Shown: positions 1 to 6,741 of the stretch, one piece after another
Position numbering within the stretch: position 1 is the first letter of the stretch
Layout of the letters: each line of letters starts with the position of its first letter
NCBI GenBank assembly: GCA_026645375.1
Contig: JAPFFX010000201.1
Location: 1-15,669, forward strand
DNA length: 15,669 nt
DNA from: Citricoccus sp. WCRC_4
GTDB lineage: Bacteria > Actinomycetota > Actinomycetes > Actinomycetales > Micrococcaceae
Direction: 5' to 3'
The notes under the pieces: model-generated
Told to the model about the DNA's origin: nothing
Seen by the model: the letters and a program-made list of their open reading frames with translations, nothing else
Databases searched by the model: none
Position numbers and translations under genes: made by a program

Positions 1-1377
1 ACCGAGGCTGCCGAACTCGTCCATGGCGTCAATGCCGACCCCGCCCGATTCGACGAGCTCAGCCTTCAGGCCGCGGCCTTCGCACGGACCTATGACGCGC
101 GCCGCGTCGTGGCCCAATGGCTCGCCCTCGTGCTTGGTGATGCCGGGGCTCCACCCTCGGCGCACGGACCGGCCCGGGAGAGCCATCCCCTCGAGGTGTC
201 GCAACCCCCGGCCCAGCGGGAGAAGTGGGCGGAGATCGGGTCCCTGGTGTCGATGGACCGACTCGTCCAAGCGCAGGAACTGCTCGAGGAAGACCTGCCG
301 TGGCGCCATGCCGGCTCGCAGAGAAGGGTGGCCGGGGAGGTCTTCGGAATCCCCGCCCTGCGGCAGCGTGCACATCACCTCTTCGGCCCGAGAGCACATG
401 AGCCGCTCCGAGAGCTCGGAACGGGGACCGTGGTCGTGTGCGCACCGGGCCTCGACCCGGGGTCCCTCACGGGCCACGTGGCCGGTGAGGTCGTGTCCAC
501 GGTCCGGCTGACCGAGGCCTGGGATGACGCGAACGAGGCATTCGATGCCTGGGTGGATCTCATCACCCGCAAGGCACTGTTGACCGATGCCGGTTCGTTC
601 TACGCGATGGGCGACGAGGTGACGGCGCTGGCATGTGCCGTAGCGGCCCATCGACTCGGTGGGTCGTCCGTGTGGGACATGACCGGGGACACGGCCACCG
701 CCGAACGGCTGGCCGCGGCGGTCTGCGACCCCCATCGAGCCACTGACCGTGGTGTCCTGGCCCTGATGGCCGGGCGGTGGTCACACCAGGCCGACAGCGC
801 CTTCGCCGAGGTCCTGGATCGACGGTCGCCCATCGAGGCCCGAGTGCACCGCCCCCTCCTGCGGCGCACTCCTCGGGTGGGCCTGATCGGGACGGAGCTG
901 GACGTGTCCTCGACGATGCGTCCGCTGGACGGGACCACGCTGGAACCGGACACGTGGCAGGCCGGGATCCGCCGGGGGCTCGATGCCCTGCTGATCTCCG
1001 GCCCTGCCGCCAGGTCCACTGACTGGACGGCGCCGGCGGGGTCGGCGACCGTCCTCGACCGGGTCGTGACGGAGGCGAGACGCTACAACGTCCCCATCGG
1101 ACTCATCGACGACCAGGCTGCAAGCCTCGAGCCGGTCCTGCCGATCGCCCGGCGAGCCGATGCGGTACTGGCGCCCGGTGCGGAGGACGTGGCCCGTCTG
1201 CACGACCGTCGGCTGGTCTCCTCGCAGGTGGCCACGGCCTTGCCCGTCGACCAACCGCTCGGTGACTCGACCGCCCAGGACGGCGACCTCCAGACAGGCA
1301 GCCTGCTCAACCGCTCCGAGGCCCTCGAACTCGTGGTGCGAATGCTTCGGATCAACCAGGCTGGTCCGGCCACCTGA
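1..1377 (+). CDS. Multidomain glycosyltransferase-like protein, 3' part (5' end outside window)
   Basis: The frame is open from base 1 to the TGA at 1375-1377, giving 458 visible residues. A GTG at 109 could be taken as a start, but it has no ribosome binding site and the reading upstream looks like protein, so the gene is probably cut by the window edge. Visible residues 1-45, ending around ARTYDARRVVAQWLALV, resemble the C-terminal helix of a GT4 domain. A low-conservation linker follows. Around residues 198-221 (GSFYAMGDEVTALACAVAA) the pattern resembles the end of a GT-B N-terminal domain. From about 290 to 400 (PRVGLIG, LDALLISG, then YNVPIGLIDDQ and ADAVLAPGAEDVARL) it resembles the N-terminal Rossmann part of CgeB/DUF3880-type glycosyltransferases. 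No matching nucleotide-sugar-binding C-terminal half follows. The function is probably cytoplasmic glycan assembly. The family assignment is by pattern only and is tentative. Confidence 0.6.
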   Translation, partial: TEAAELVHGVNADPARFDELSLQAAAFARTYDARRVVAQWLALVLGDAGAPPSAHGPARESHPLEVSQPPAQREKWAEIGSLVSMDRLVQAQELLEEDLPWRHAGSQRRVAGEVFGIPALRQRAHHLFGPRAHEPLRELGTGTVVVCAPGLDPGSLTGHVAGEVVSTVRLTEAWDDANEAFDAWVDLITRKALLTDAGSFYAMGDEVTALACAVAAHRLGGSSVWDMTGDTATAERLAAAVCDPHRATDRGVLALMAGRWSHQADSAFAEVLDRRSPIEARVHRPLLRRTPRVGLIGTELDVSSTMRPLDGTTLEPDTWQAGIRRGLDALLISGPAARSTDWTAPAGSATVLDRVVTEARRYNVPIGLIDDQAASLEPVLPIARRADAVLAPGAEDVARLHDRRLVSSQVATALPVDQPLGDSTAQDGDLQTGSLLNRSEALELVVRMLRINQAGPAT

Positions 1378-1513
1378 GCCGTGGGCACTCGATGGACTCC
1401 TGCGGTGCGATGACACCCGGCATCTCGCCGACACCTCGTCGTGCCGGAACGCCGGGAGGGCCGGCCGGCATGCCGCCACCGGTAGAGTCGGCGACTAGGA
1501 TAGTGATCCTTGC
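1378..1513. other. Intergenic region before the glycosyltransferase operon
   Basis: This 136-bp gap holds no convincing gene. It contains overlapping 10-bp palindromes at 1460-1469 and 1466-1475. A weak long-loop hairpin pairs 1417-1423 with 1441-1447 and might end the upstream transcript. A candidate -10 element lies near its right end. It looks less G/C-rich than the flanking genes from about 1496 on, by eye. Confidence 0.5.
1496..1501 (+). promoter_or_regulatory. Candidate -10 element (TAGGAT) for the 1514-5889 operon
   Basis: TAGGAT matches the TAnnnT pattern of a sigma-70-type -10 box. It sits in the only upstream gap before three tightly packed genes. I see no good -35 hexamer at 16-18 nt upstream. 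Transcription would begin near 1507-1509, leaving about 60-65 nt before the AGGGAG at 1561. Confidence 0.3.
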
Positions 1514-3502
1514 TTGTCCAAGTTTTCGTCATGCATCTGGAATCCGAGCGCAGAGCACCGAGGGAGCATTGCCATTCAGCATCACGTCATTGCCGACCAT
1601 CCCCGGGAGGCGGCCCCGGAGGAGAATGGACTCCTGCGCCGCGAATTGCTCGCGGTCCACTCGGAACTGACCCGGGTCGTCGAGGAACGTAACGCACTGG
1701 TCGCCCTCCTGAACGAACCTCTGGGTATCTCCGCGAAGACCCTCGGTACCAAGGGCGAGGTGAAGCGACGGGCCCGGAAGCTCAAGAAGCAGCTGGGTCT
1801 ACTGCGGCAGAGGTACCGCGCGGGCGAACTGACTCCGGTCCAGGTCGGCAACCAGTTACTGCGCATCGGATACGCCAACACACTGCAGGAGCCGCGACAA
1901 TGGATGGCCCGTGCCAAGGCGGTCCAGGGCGCGACCGTCCAGACCACCAGGAACGGCCTCAAGGTGTTGACGGGGGAATCCTCCGCTAGGGCTTATGAGG
2001 TCCAGACACTGTGGCGCGACGTCCTGGAACCGGCACGGGGCCGGGACCATGGCTACCAGGTCGCCGCCCGTCGGCTCGCGATCCGCACCGGCCAGCTCAC
2101 CGACCAGCTGGTCGTCACCTCCCGGCTGGCCGATCGGGACCCGGCATTCCGGCAGGTCCTGGCCCAGTCACAGGGCCGGGCCAAGGAACTCTCGGGGTGG
2201 ATCCCGAGGATCCCCGGCCCCCGCGAGCCCATCGAGCCCGTGGCCGACAACCTCGTACTGCACCTGGTCAAGGAGTCGCGTCCCTATTTCTCCAACGGGT
2301 TCACCTCGCGGAGCCATGAGAACTTCAAGGCCGAGAAGGCCGCCGGGCTTGATCCCGTGGTGCTCACTGAACCGGGTTTCCCCCGATCGGTGGCAGGCGA
2401 CGACTTTCCCAGCGTCGAGGACTTCGAGGGGATCCTCCACCATCGGCTGGACACCGGTATCGACTACGCCCGTGTGCCCAGCGACCGCTGGCTGGAGGAC
2501 TTCGCCTGGCTGGCCTACCGCAAGGTGCGCGAGATCAGGCCCGCCGTCATCCACGTCTCCTCCGGGCGCCGGGGGTATGAGACCGCGTTGGTGGCGTTGG
2601 CCCTGAAGGAGAAGACCGGATTGCCCGTGGTCTACGAGGTGCGCTCGTTCTTCGAGGGCAACTGGACCTCGGAGACCGCCATCGAGGACACCTCGGAGGT
2701 CTACCGCCGCCGCACGGCCGTGGAGAACATGTGCATGCAGGAAGCGGACGCCGTGCTGACGCTTGGCCAGGCGATGAAGGCGGAGCTGGTCTCCCGGGGC
2801 ATCCCGGAGGACAAGATCGGGATCGTGCCCAACGGAGTCAACGTGGAGAACTTCGTCCCGGCTCCCGTGGACCAGGAGCTGATGGACCGGTACGGCATCA
2901 CCATGCCGACCTTCGGATATGTCTCCAACATGGACCACGCCCGCGAGGGGCAGGAGTACCTGATACAAGCCGCTGCCCTCCTCAAGCGGCGTGGCGTCCA
3001 GGCCCAGTGCATCCTCGTCGGCGGGGGACAGCGGCTCGCGCACCTGAAGACCCTGGTCCGCGAGCTCGGCGTCCAGGATCGCGTCGTGTTCACCGGGCAC
3101 ATCGACCATGCCGAGGTGTCCGCGCACTACAACCTGATCGACGTCTTCGTGGTGCCCCGGATCCGGGAGCGGGCCGCGTCGTACGTCACCCCCCTGAAGC
3201 CGTTCGAGGCCATGGCGATGAGCCGCCCGGTGGTGGCCAGCAACCTGCCCGCCCTGGCCGAGATCGTCGACCCGCCGCATCGGGGTCGCCTGTTCGAACC
3301 GGAGGACGCCGCCAGCCTGGCCGACGCCGTGGCCGGGCTGCTGGCCGATCCCGGGCTGCGGGACGAGCTGGGCGCGGCCGGACGGGCGTGGATCGAGGAA
3401 GAACGCCAGTGGAAGCACAACGGGCCCCGGTACCGCAGGGTCTTCGAGGACGTCATCGCCCGGGCCGCGCGCCCGGCCCCGGACCACACCGAAGGAGCAT
3501 GA
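1514..3502 (+). CDS. GT4-family glycosyltransferase with N-terminal coiled-coil extension
   Basis: Up to 662 residues, well above the usual 350-420 for a single GT4 enzyme. The first ~190 residues are an extension. Residues ~38-70 have charged heptad-like spacing suggesting a coiled coil, and a basic helix follows around GEVKRRARKLKKQ. The GT-B fold then begins, with IRPAVIHVSSGRRGYETALV and GLPVVYEVRSFFE in the N-terminal domain. PNGVN lies at 439-443. The sugar-nucleotide motif TPLKPFEAMAMSRPVVASN spans 559-577, with the acidic residues E565 and E583. The enzyme would transfer a sugar from an activated donor to a growing glycan on the cytoplasmic membrane face; donor and acceptor cannot be read. 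The start is unclear: TTG 1514 is the only ordinary start codon in the N-terminal part of this frame, but it lacks a ribosome binding site. The stop lies 3 nt before the next gene. Confidence 0.88.
   Translation: MSKFSSCIWNPSAEHRGSIAIQHHVIADHPREAAPEENGLLRRELLAVHSELTRVVEERNALVALLNEPLGISAKTLGTKGEVKRRARKLKKQLGLLRQRYRAGELTPVQVGNQLLRIGYANTLQEPRQWMARAKAVQGATVQTTRNGLKVLTGESSARAYEVQTLWRDVLEPARGRDHGYQVAARRLAIRTGQLTDQLVVTSRLADRDPAFRQVLAQSQGRAKELSGWIPRIPGPREPIEPVADNLVLHLVKESRPYFSNGFTSRSHENFKAEKAAGLDPVVLTEPGFPRSVAGDDFPSVEDFEGILHHRLDTGIDYARVPSDRWLEDFAWLAYRKVREIRPAVIHVSSGRRGYETALVALALKEKTGLPVVYEVRSFFEGNWTSETAIEDTSEVYRRRTAVENMCMQEADAVLTLGQAMKAELVSRGIPEDKIGIVPNGVNVENFVPAPVDQELMDRYGITMPTFGYVSNMDHAREGQEYLIQAAALLKRRGVQAQCILVGGGQRLAHLKTLVRELGVQDRVVFTGHIDHAEVSAHYNLIDVFVVPRIRERAASYVTPLKPFEAMAMSRPVVASNLPALAEIVDPPHRGRLFEPEDAASLADAVAGLLADPGLRDELGAAGRAWIEEERQWKHNGPRYRRVFEDVIARAARPAPDHTEGA
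1561..1576 (+). promoter_or_regulatory. Shine-Dalgarno-like AGGGAG not paired with a normal start codon
   Basis: AGGGAG at 1561-1566 is followed 7 nt later by an in-frame ATT at 1574. Another in-frame ATT at 1568 is too close. No in-frame ATG, GTG or TTG lies at suitable distance. Either ATT is used as a rare start, translation begins at TTG 1514, or a base error hides the true start. Starting at 1574 would give about 642 residues beginning just before the coiled coil. Confidence 0.3.
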
Positions 3503-3505
3503 GAC

Positions 3506-4696
3506 GTGGAACTGCAGTTCCAGGGATTCCGGACCGAACAGGGCTCGCCCGTCCACGAGGCGGTGTCCGCGGCCCGTTACTACACCAGCCGTGACGGCAA
3601 GGACCCGTGGCTGTTCGCCTATACCCCCGTGGCCCGGATGAACCCGTACCAGGCGTTGTCCTACGGATCCTTCGGCGACCACGGCCTGGCCGTCACCCCG
3701 GTGACCGACCCGTGGAGCTTCGACAGCCTCACGGTGATGGGCGGCCAGACCGAGGGGGTCATCGTCCACCTGCACTGGCTCTCCGTGGTGCTGGCAGACG
3801 CCCGCTCGGCCGCCGAAGCCGCCGAGAAGTCCGCGGCGTTCCTGGCCAAGATGTCCGCCTTCCGGGGCAAGGGCGGCAAGATCGTGTGGACCGTGCACAA
3901 CATGGTCTCCCACGACGCCCGGTTCCTGGAGGAGGAGTTGCGCCTGCAGCAGGGGGTGGCCGATGAGGCGGACCTCATCCACGTCATGACAGAGGACACC
4001 CCGGCGCTCGTCGCCCAGCACCTGCGCCTGGACCCGGAGAAGACCATCTGCGTGCCGCACCCGGGCTACCACGGTGCGTATCCCGACGTCGTTCCCCAGG
4101 ACCATGCCAGGCTGGCCCTCGGCCTGGACCCGGACGAGACCGTCTACCTGGCCTTCGGCGCGATCAAGGCCTACAAGGGCATCGAGAAGCTCGTGGAGGG
4201 TTTCAACGTCCTGCTCGAGCGATCCCCCGCACCCCGGCGATTGATCATCGCCGGGGGAGCCGACCAGGACCGGGACACCGCCGCCCTGGTCCGCCAGTTG
4301 CGCATGCATCCGTACGTCCTCATCGATGACTCCAAGATCCCCCTGGACACGGCCCAGTACCTGTTGCGGGCGGCCGACCTCATGGTGCTGCCCCACGTGC
4401 GTGCCCTGAACTCAGGGGGAGCGTTGCTCGGGCCCACCTTCGGACTGCCCGTGGTCGCCAACAGCGTGGGCGTCCTGCCGGGGCTGCTGGGTCCGGAGAT
4501 CGCCGAGTTCATCCAGGGGGGGACTCCCGGGGACATCGCCGATGCCCTGGAACGCGCGGACCGGCTCCGCAATGAGGCCTCCCGGGCCGCGGCTCGTGAG
4601 TTCGCAGACCGGTACCACCCGCACACGGTGTCCCCGGTGCTGGCCCAGGCCATCCGCGCGGGCCTGCACCTCGACCAGGGGGATTCCGACGCATGA
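3506..4696 (+). CDS. GT-B glycosyltransferase (GumK/GT4-like)
   Basis: 396 residues, a normal length for a GT-B glycosyltransferase. It starts at GTG 3506, with GAAGGAG about 9 nt upstream inside the end of the previous gene. VHLHWL at 87-92 and IVWTVHNMVSHD at 126-137 match the N-terminal-domain pattern seen in GumK-like and mannosyl/glucuronosyl transferases. GAIKAYKGIEKLVEGF from 218 opens the second Rossmann domain. PHVRALNSGG from 296, followed by FGLPVVA, is the donor-binding region. There is no signal peptide or transmembrane segment, so it should act in the cytoplasm or loosely on the membrane. It follows the upstream glycosyltransferase by 3 nt and overlaps the pyruvyl transferase by 4 nt (ATGA), so the three are almost certainly co-translated. 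Sugar specificity is not readable from sequence. Confidence 0.87.
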   Translation: MELQFQGFRTEQGSPVHEAVSAARYYTSRDGKDPWLFAYTPVARMNPYQALSYGSFGDHGLAVTPVTDPWSFDSLTVMGGQTEGVIVHLHWLSVVLADARSAAEAAEKSAAFLAKMSAFRGKGGKIVWTVHNMVSHDARFLEEELRLQQGVADEADLIHVMTEDTPALVAQHLRLDPEKTICVPHPGYHGAYPDVVPQDHARLALGLDPDETVYLAFGAIKAYKGIEKLVEGFNVLLERSPAPRRLIIAGGADQDRDTAALVRQLRMHPYVLIDDSKIPLDTAQYLLRAADLMVLPHVRALNSGGALLGPTFGLPVVANSVGVLPGLLGPEIAEFIQGGTPGDIADALERADRLRNEASRAAAREFADRYHPHTVSPVLAQAIRAGLHLDQGDSDA

Positions 4697-5889
4697 AGGA
4701 CCTCGTCTCGCAGTTCGGCAGGCGCCCCAAGGTCGGCCTGATCGGGTTCTTCGGCTGGGGCAACTACGGTGACGAGCTGTTCCTGGACCAGTGGCACCGC
4801 GTCCTGGACCCCTACTTCGACGCGCAGCCCGTCCACGACCTGATGCGGGCACCGTACTTCAGCCGTGACCCGAAGACGGTGGCCCAGGAGTATGACGCAT
4901 TCGTCATCGGCGGCGGTGACCTCGTCATTCCGAACAAGGTCTCCGAGCTGTACTGGAACGAGGCGTGGCTGGCCAAGAAGGTCTACATCGCCGGCGTGGG
5001 CGTGCCCACCTGGATCAAGAACGAGAACCCGCGCGTGGTGGCGTACATGTCCCGGTTCTTCCAGCACCCCAACGTCCAGTACATCGGGGCACGGGACACG
5101 GAGAGCGCCACGTGGATCCGGGAGAACCTGAAGCCGGACATCCCGGTCCGCGTCCACCCCGACCTCGTGTACTCCATGCCGCTGCCGCAACCCCGTCGCT
5201 ATGCAGAGGACAAGGTGCTGGGCATCAGTGTCCGCCAGCGCCGCAACGAGAAGGTGGACGACTACTCGGCGCTGTCCGCCATGGTGGAGGTGGCCCGGGA
5301 GCGCGGGTACGCCATCAAGGTCCTGGTCCTGTCCAACGGACGCACCGGCGCCGCCGACCTCAAGGCCACCGAGCGCCTGCCGTTCCACCCCTTCGAGGTG
5401 GTCCACTCGGAGAGCACGGACGAACTGACCGCGGCCCTGGGCGGTCTGGACGTGCTGGCCTCCATGAAGTTCCACGGATCGCTCGTGGCCTCGATGTACG
5501 GCGTGCCCTCGATCGTGCTCTCACCGACCACCAAGAGCAAGAACCTCTACCAGTCGCTCGGCCGCACCGAACTGCTGTCCCACCTCAATGACCGGTCCAT
5601 GGCGGACAAGCTCGAGCCGGCCCAGACCCGGATCGATCCCGCCGCCATCGCCCGCCAGGTCGAGGGGGCACAGCGGGGACTGGCGGAACTCGTCCGGCAG
5701 ATGCGCCTTCAGCTGGACCCGAAGTCCGTGCTGCCCCGCACGCTGGCGGAGGTCCCCGGGACGGTCCGGGAGTTCGGCCCCGGATCCATGATGCTGGCCC
5801 GCCGGGGCGCGGCGGCCGCCACCGCCCGTGCCAGGTCGCTCGCTTCCCGGGGAGCCAGGCGGATCCGCCGGCAGTTCAGCGCCGGTTGA
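4693..5889 (+). CDS. Polysaccharide pyruvyl transferase family protein
   Basis: 398 residues. The ATG overlaps the previous stop (ATGA). The N-terminus carries GFFGWGNYGDELF (GNYGDE at 23-28), VIGGGDLV lies at 71-78, and GARDTES and HPDLVYSMPLP are in the middle. MKFHGSLVASMYGVPS starts at 258. These are the hallmark blocks of the PS_pyruv_trans family (CsaB, WcaK and relatives). Members usually move pyruvate from phosphoenolpyruvate onto a sugar as a ketal, giving the glycan a negative charge. Pyruvylated wall polymers are known in actinobacteria. Some family members have other roles, so the reaction is inferred. The last ~30 residues are an Ala/Arg-rich basic tail (ARARSLASRGARRIRRQ), possibly for contact with the anionic membrane. 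It is the last gene of the operon, and a hairpin follows 5 nt after the stop. Confidence 0.9.
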   Translation: MKDLVSQFGRRPKVGLIGFFGWGNYGDELFLDQWHRVLDPYFDAQPVHDLMRAPYFSRDPKTVAQEYDAFVIGGGDLVIPNKVSELYWNEAWLAKKVYIAGVGVPTWIKNENPRVVAYMSRFFQHPNVQYIGARDTESATWIRENLKPDIPVRVHPDLVYSMPLPQPRRYAEDKVLGISVRQRRNEKVDDYSALSAMVEVARERGYAIKVLVLSNGRTGAADLKATERLPFHPFEVVHSESTDELTAALGGLDVLASMKFHGSLVASMYGVPSIVLSPTTKSKNLYQSLGRTELLSHLNDRSMADKLEPAQTRIDPAAIARQVEGAQRGLAELVRQMRLQLDPKSVLPRTLAEVPGTVREFGPGSMMLARRGAAAATARARSLASRGARRIRRQFSAG

Positions 5890-5894
5890 CGCGC

Positions 5895-5919
5895 CGGCCC
5901 CCCGGGCACGGGTGGGCCG
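5895..5919. terminator. GC-rich hairpin, candidate bidirectional terminator
   Basis: CGGCCCCCCG (5895-5904) pairs with CGGG (5909-5912) and GGGCCG (5914-5919). This makes a 10-bp stem with one bulged T and a GGCA loop. It begins 5 nt after the pyruvyl transferase stop and lies between convergent genes. There is no T-tract, as is common for high-GC actinobacteria. A second small dyad, CCCGG/CCGGG, lies at 5924-5941. Confidence 0.45.
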
Positions 5920-5982
5920 TCGTCCCGGACCGGTCCCCGGGATCCTTGACATCACGCCGGCCGGGGAGCGCTCAGGCGGCGG

Positions 5983-6741
5983 TCAGGACAGTCCCATCCG
6001 GTCGAACAGCGACTGCATCTGCTCCCGGCCGTAGTCGGCGTTCATGTGGTAGAAGTCCCCGCGCCGGTAGAACGACTTCTCCGACTGGTCCCGCGGGTCA
6101 GCCAGGCCGAACTCGTCCCGCGTGAACATCCCGTCGACGACCGTCGACTGCGGCTGGGGCAGGACCTGGACGCCTCGTTCCCGGACGCGCTCCGTCTGCC
6201 GGTGGAAGTCCGCCAGGGTCCGTTCGACCTCCCCGCTGGCATAGAGGTCGCCGAAGACCTCGAACCGCTCACCGGTCCGCTCCCTGACCCAGGACAGGGG
6301 CAACGGCTGGGGGATGAGCCAGAGCGGACGGTCCGTCGCCCGCTGGAGGATGTCCATCACCAGGCGCGCCTTGGTCTCGTCGAACAGGCCGTCGAGGTAG
6401 TGCTGGTACATGGCCTCGGAGGCGATCTGGCCCCGCCGCGGACCGCGGTAGGTGTCCCGCTGGAAGTCGACGGAGCGCTCCACCTGGCGGATGAGGGAGA
6501 ACATCAGGCCCACGACGACGAAGGCATCGTAGTCCTGCACCCTCACCTCGGTGCCGGACCGGGGATCCACGGGGACCCGGGCGAGGGTGTCGACCCCGTC
6601 GCCGTGGCGGATGGCCAGTGGCTCCGTCCCGTAGCTGCGCTCGATGAACAGGTCGGCCTCGTGGGGGGTGTCCTTCAGCAGCGCGCGGACGGCGCGCCCG
6701 GCATGACCGAGGTGGGAGTTGCCGATGAAGCAGATCCTCAT
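5983..6741 (-). CDS. SGNH/GDSL-type hydrolase-like protein
   Basis: 252 residues starting at ATG 6741, which overlaps the end of the GSCFA gene by 4 nt (ATGA). The N-terminus MRICFIGNSHLGHAG has the block-I nucleophile pattern, with Ser9 in GNSH. The C-terminus has DFYHMNADYG, with Asp229 and His232 in the D-x-x-H arrangement of block V. Together these make a plausible Ser/Asp/His triad of an SGNH esterase or acyltransferase. There is no signal peptide or membrane span, so it should be cytoplasmic. Family members remove or transfer acyl groups, and polysaccharide clusters often hold an SGNH protein for O-acetylation. The context and the overlap with the GSCFA gene suggest a partnership on the same glycan or its precursor. 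The substrate is unknown. I am sure of the gene and fairly sure of the fold. Confidence 0.82.
   Translation of the reverse strand: MRICFIGNSHLGHAGRAVRALLKDTPHEADLFIERSYGTEPLAIRHGDGVDTLARVPVDPRSGTEVRVQDYDAFVVVGLMFSLIRQVERSVDFQRDTYRGPRRGQIASEAMYQHYLDGLFDETKARLVMDILQRATDRPLWLIPQPLPLSWVRERTGERFEVFGDLYASGEVERTLADFHRQTERVRERGVQVLPQPQSTVVDGMFTRDEFGLADPRDQSEKSFYRRGDFYHMNADYGREQMQSLFDRMGLS

Noticed and set aside
109..1377. GTG at 109 as the true start of the first gene
   Set aside because: No ribosome binding site is present, and the in-frame sequence upstream to base 1 reads as a GT4-type C-terminus, so the gene most likely continues outside the window.
1441..1480. Palindromes around 1460-1475 as a terminator of the first gene
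   Set aside because: They are short, overlapping GC palindromes without loop space. The only longer pairing, 1417-1423 with 1441-1447, has a 17-nt loop and a wobble pair, so support is too weak.
2168..4396. Very long minus-strand open frame (742 codons) opposite the glycosyltransferases
   Set aside because: It has no recognisable domain and a biased Gly/Val/His/Asp/Gln composition typical of the antisense of high-GC codons. The plus strand encodes clear glycosyltransferase motifs.
4171..5475. Long minus-strand open frame opposite the pyruvyl transferase
   Set aside because: Antisense shadow with no motifs; the plus-strand product has all family blocks.
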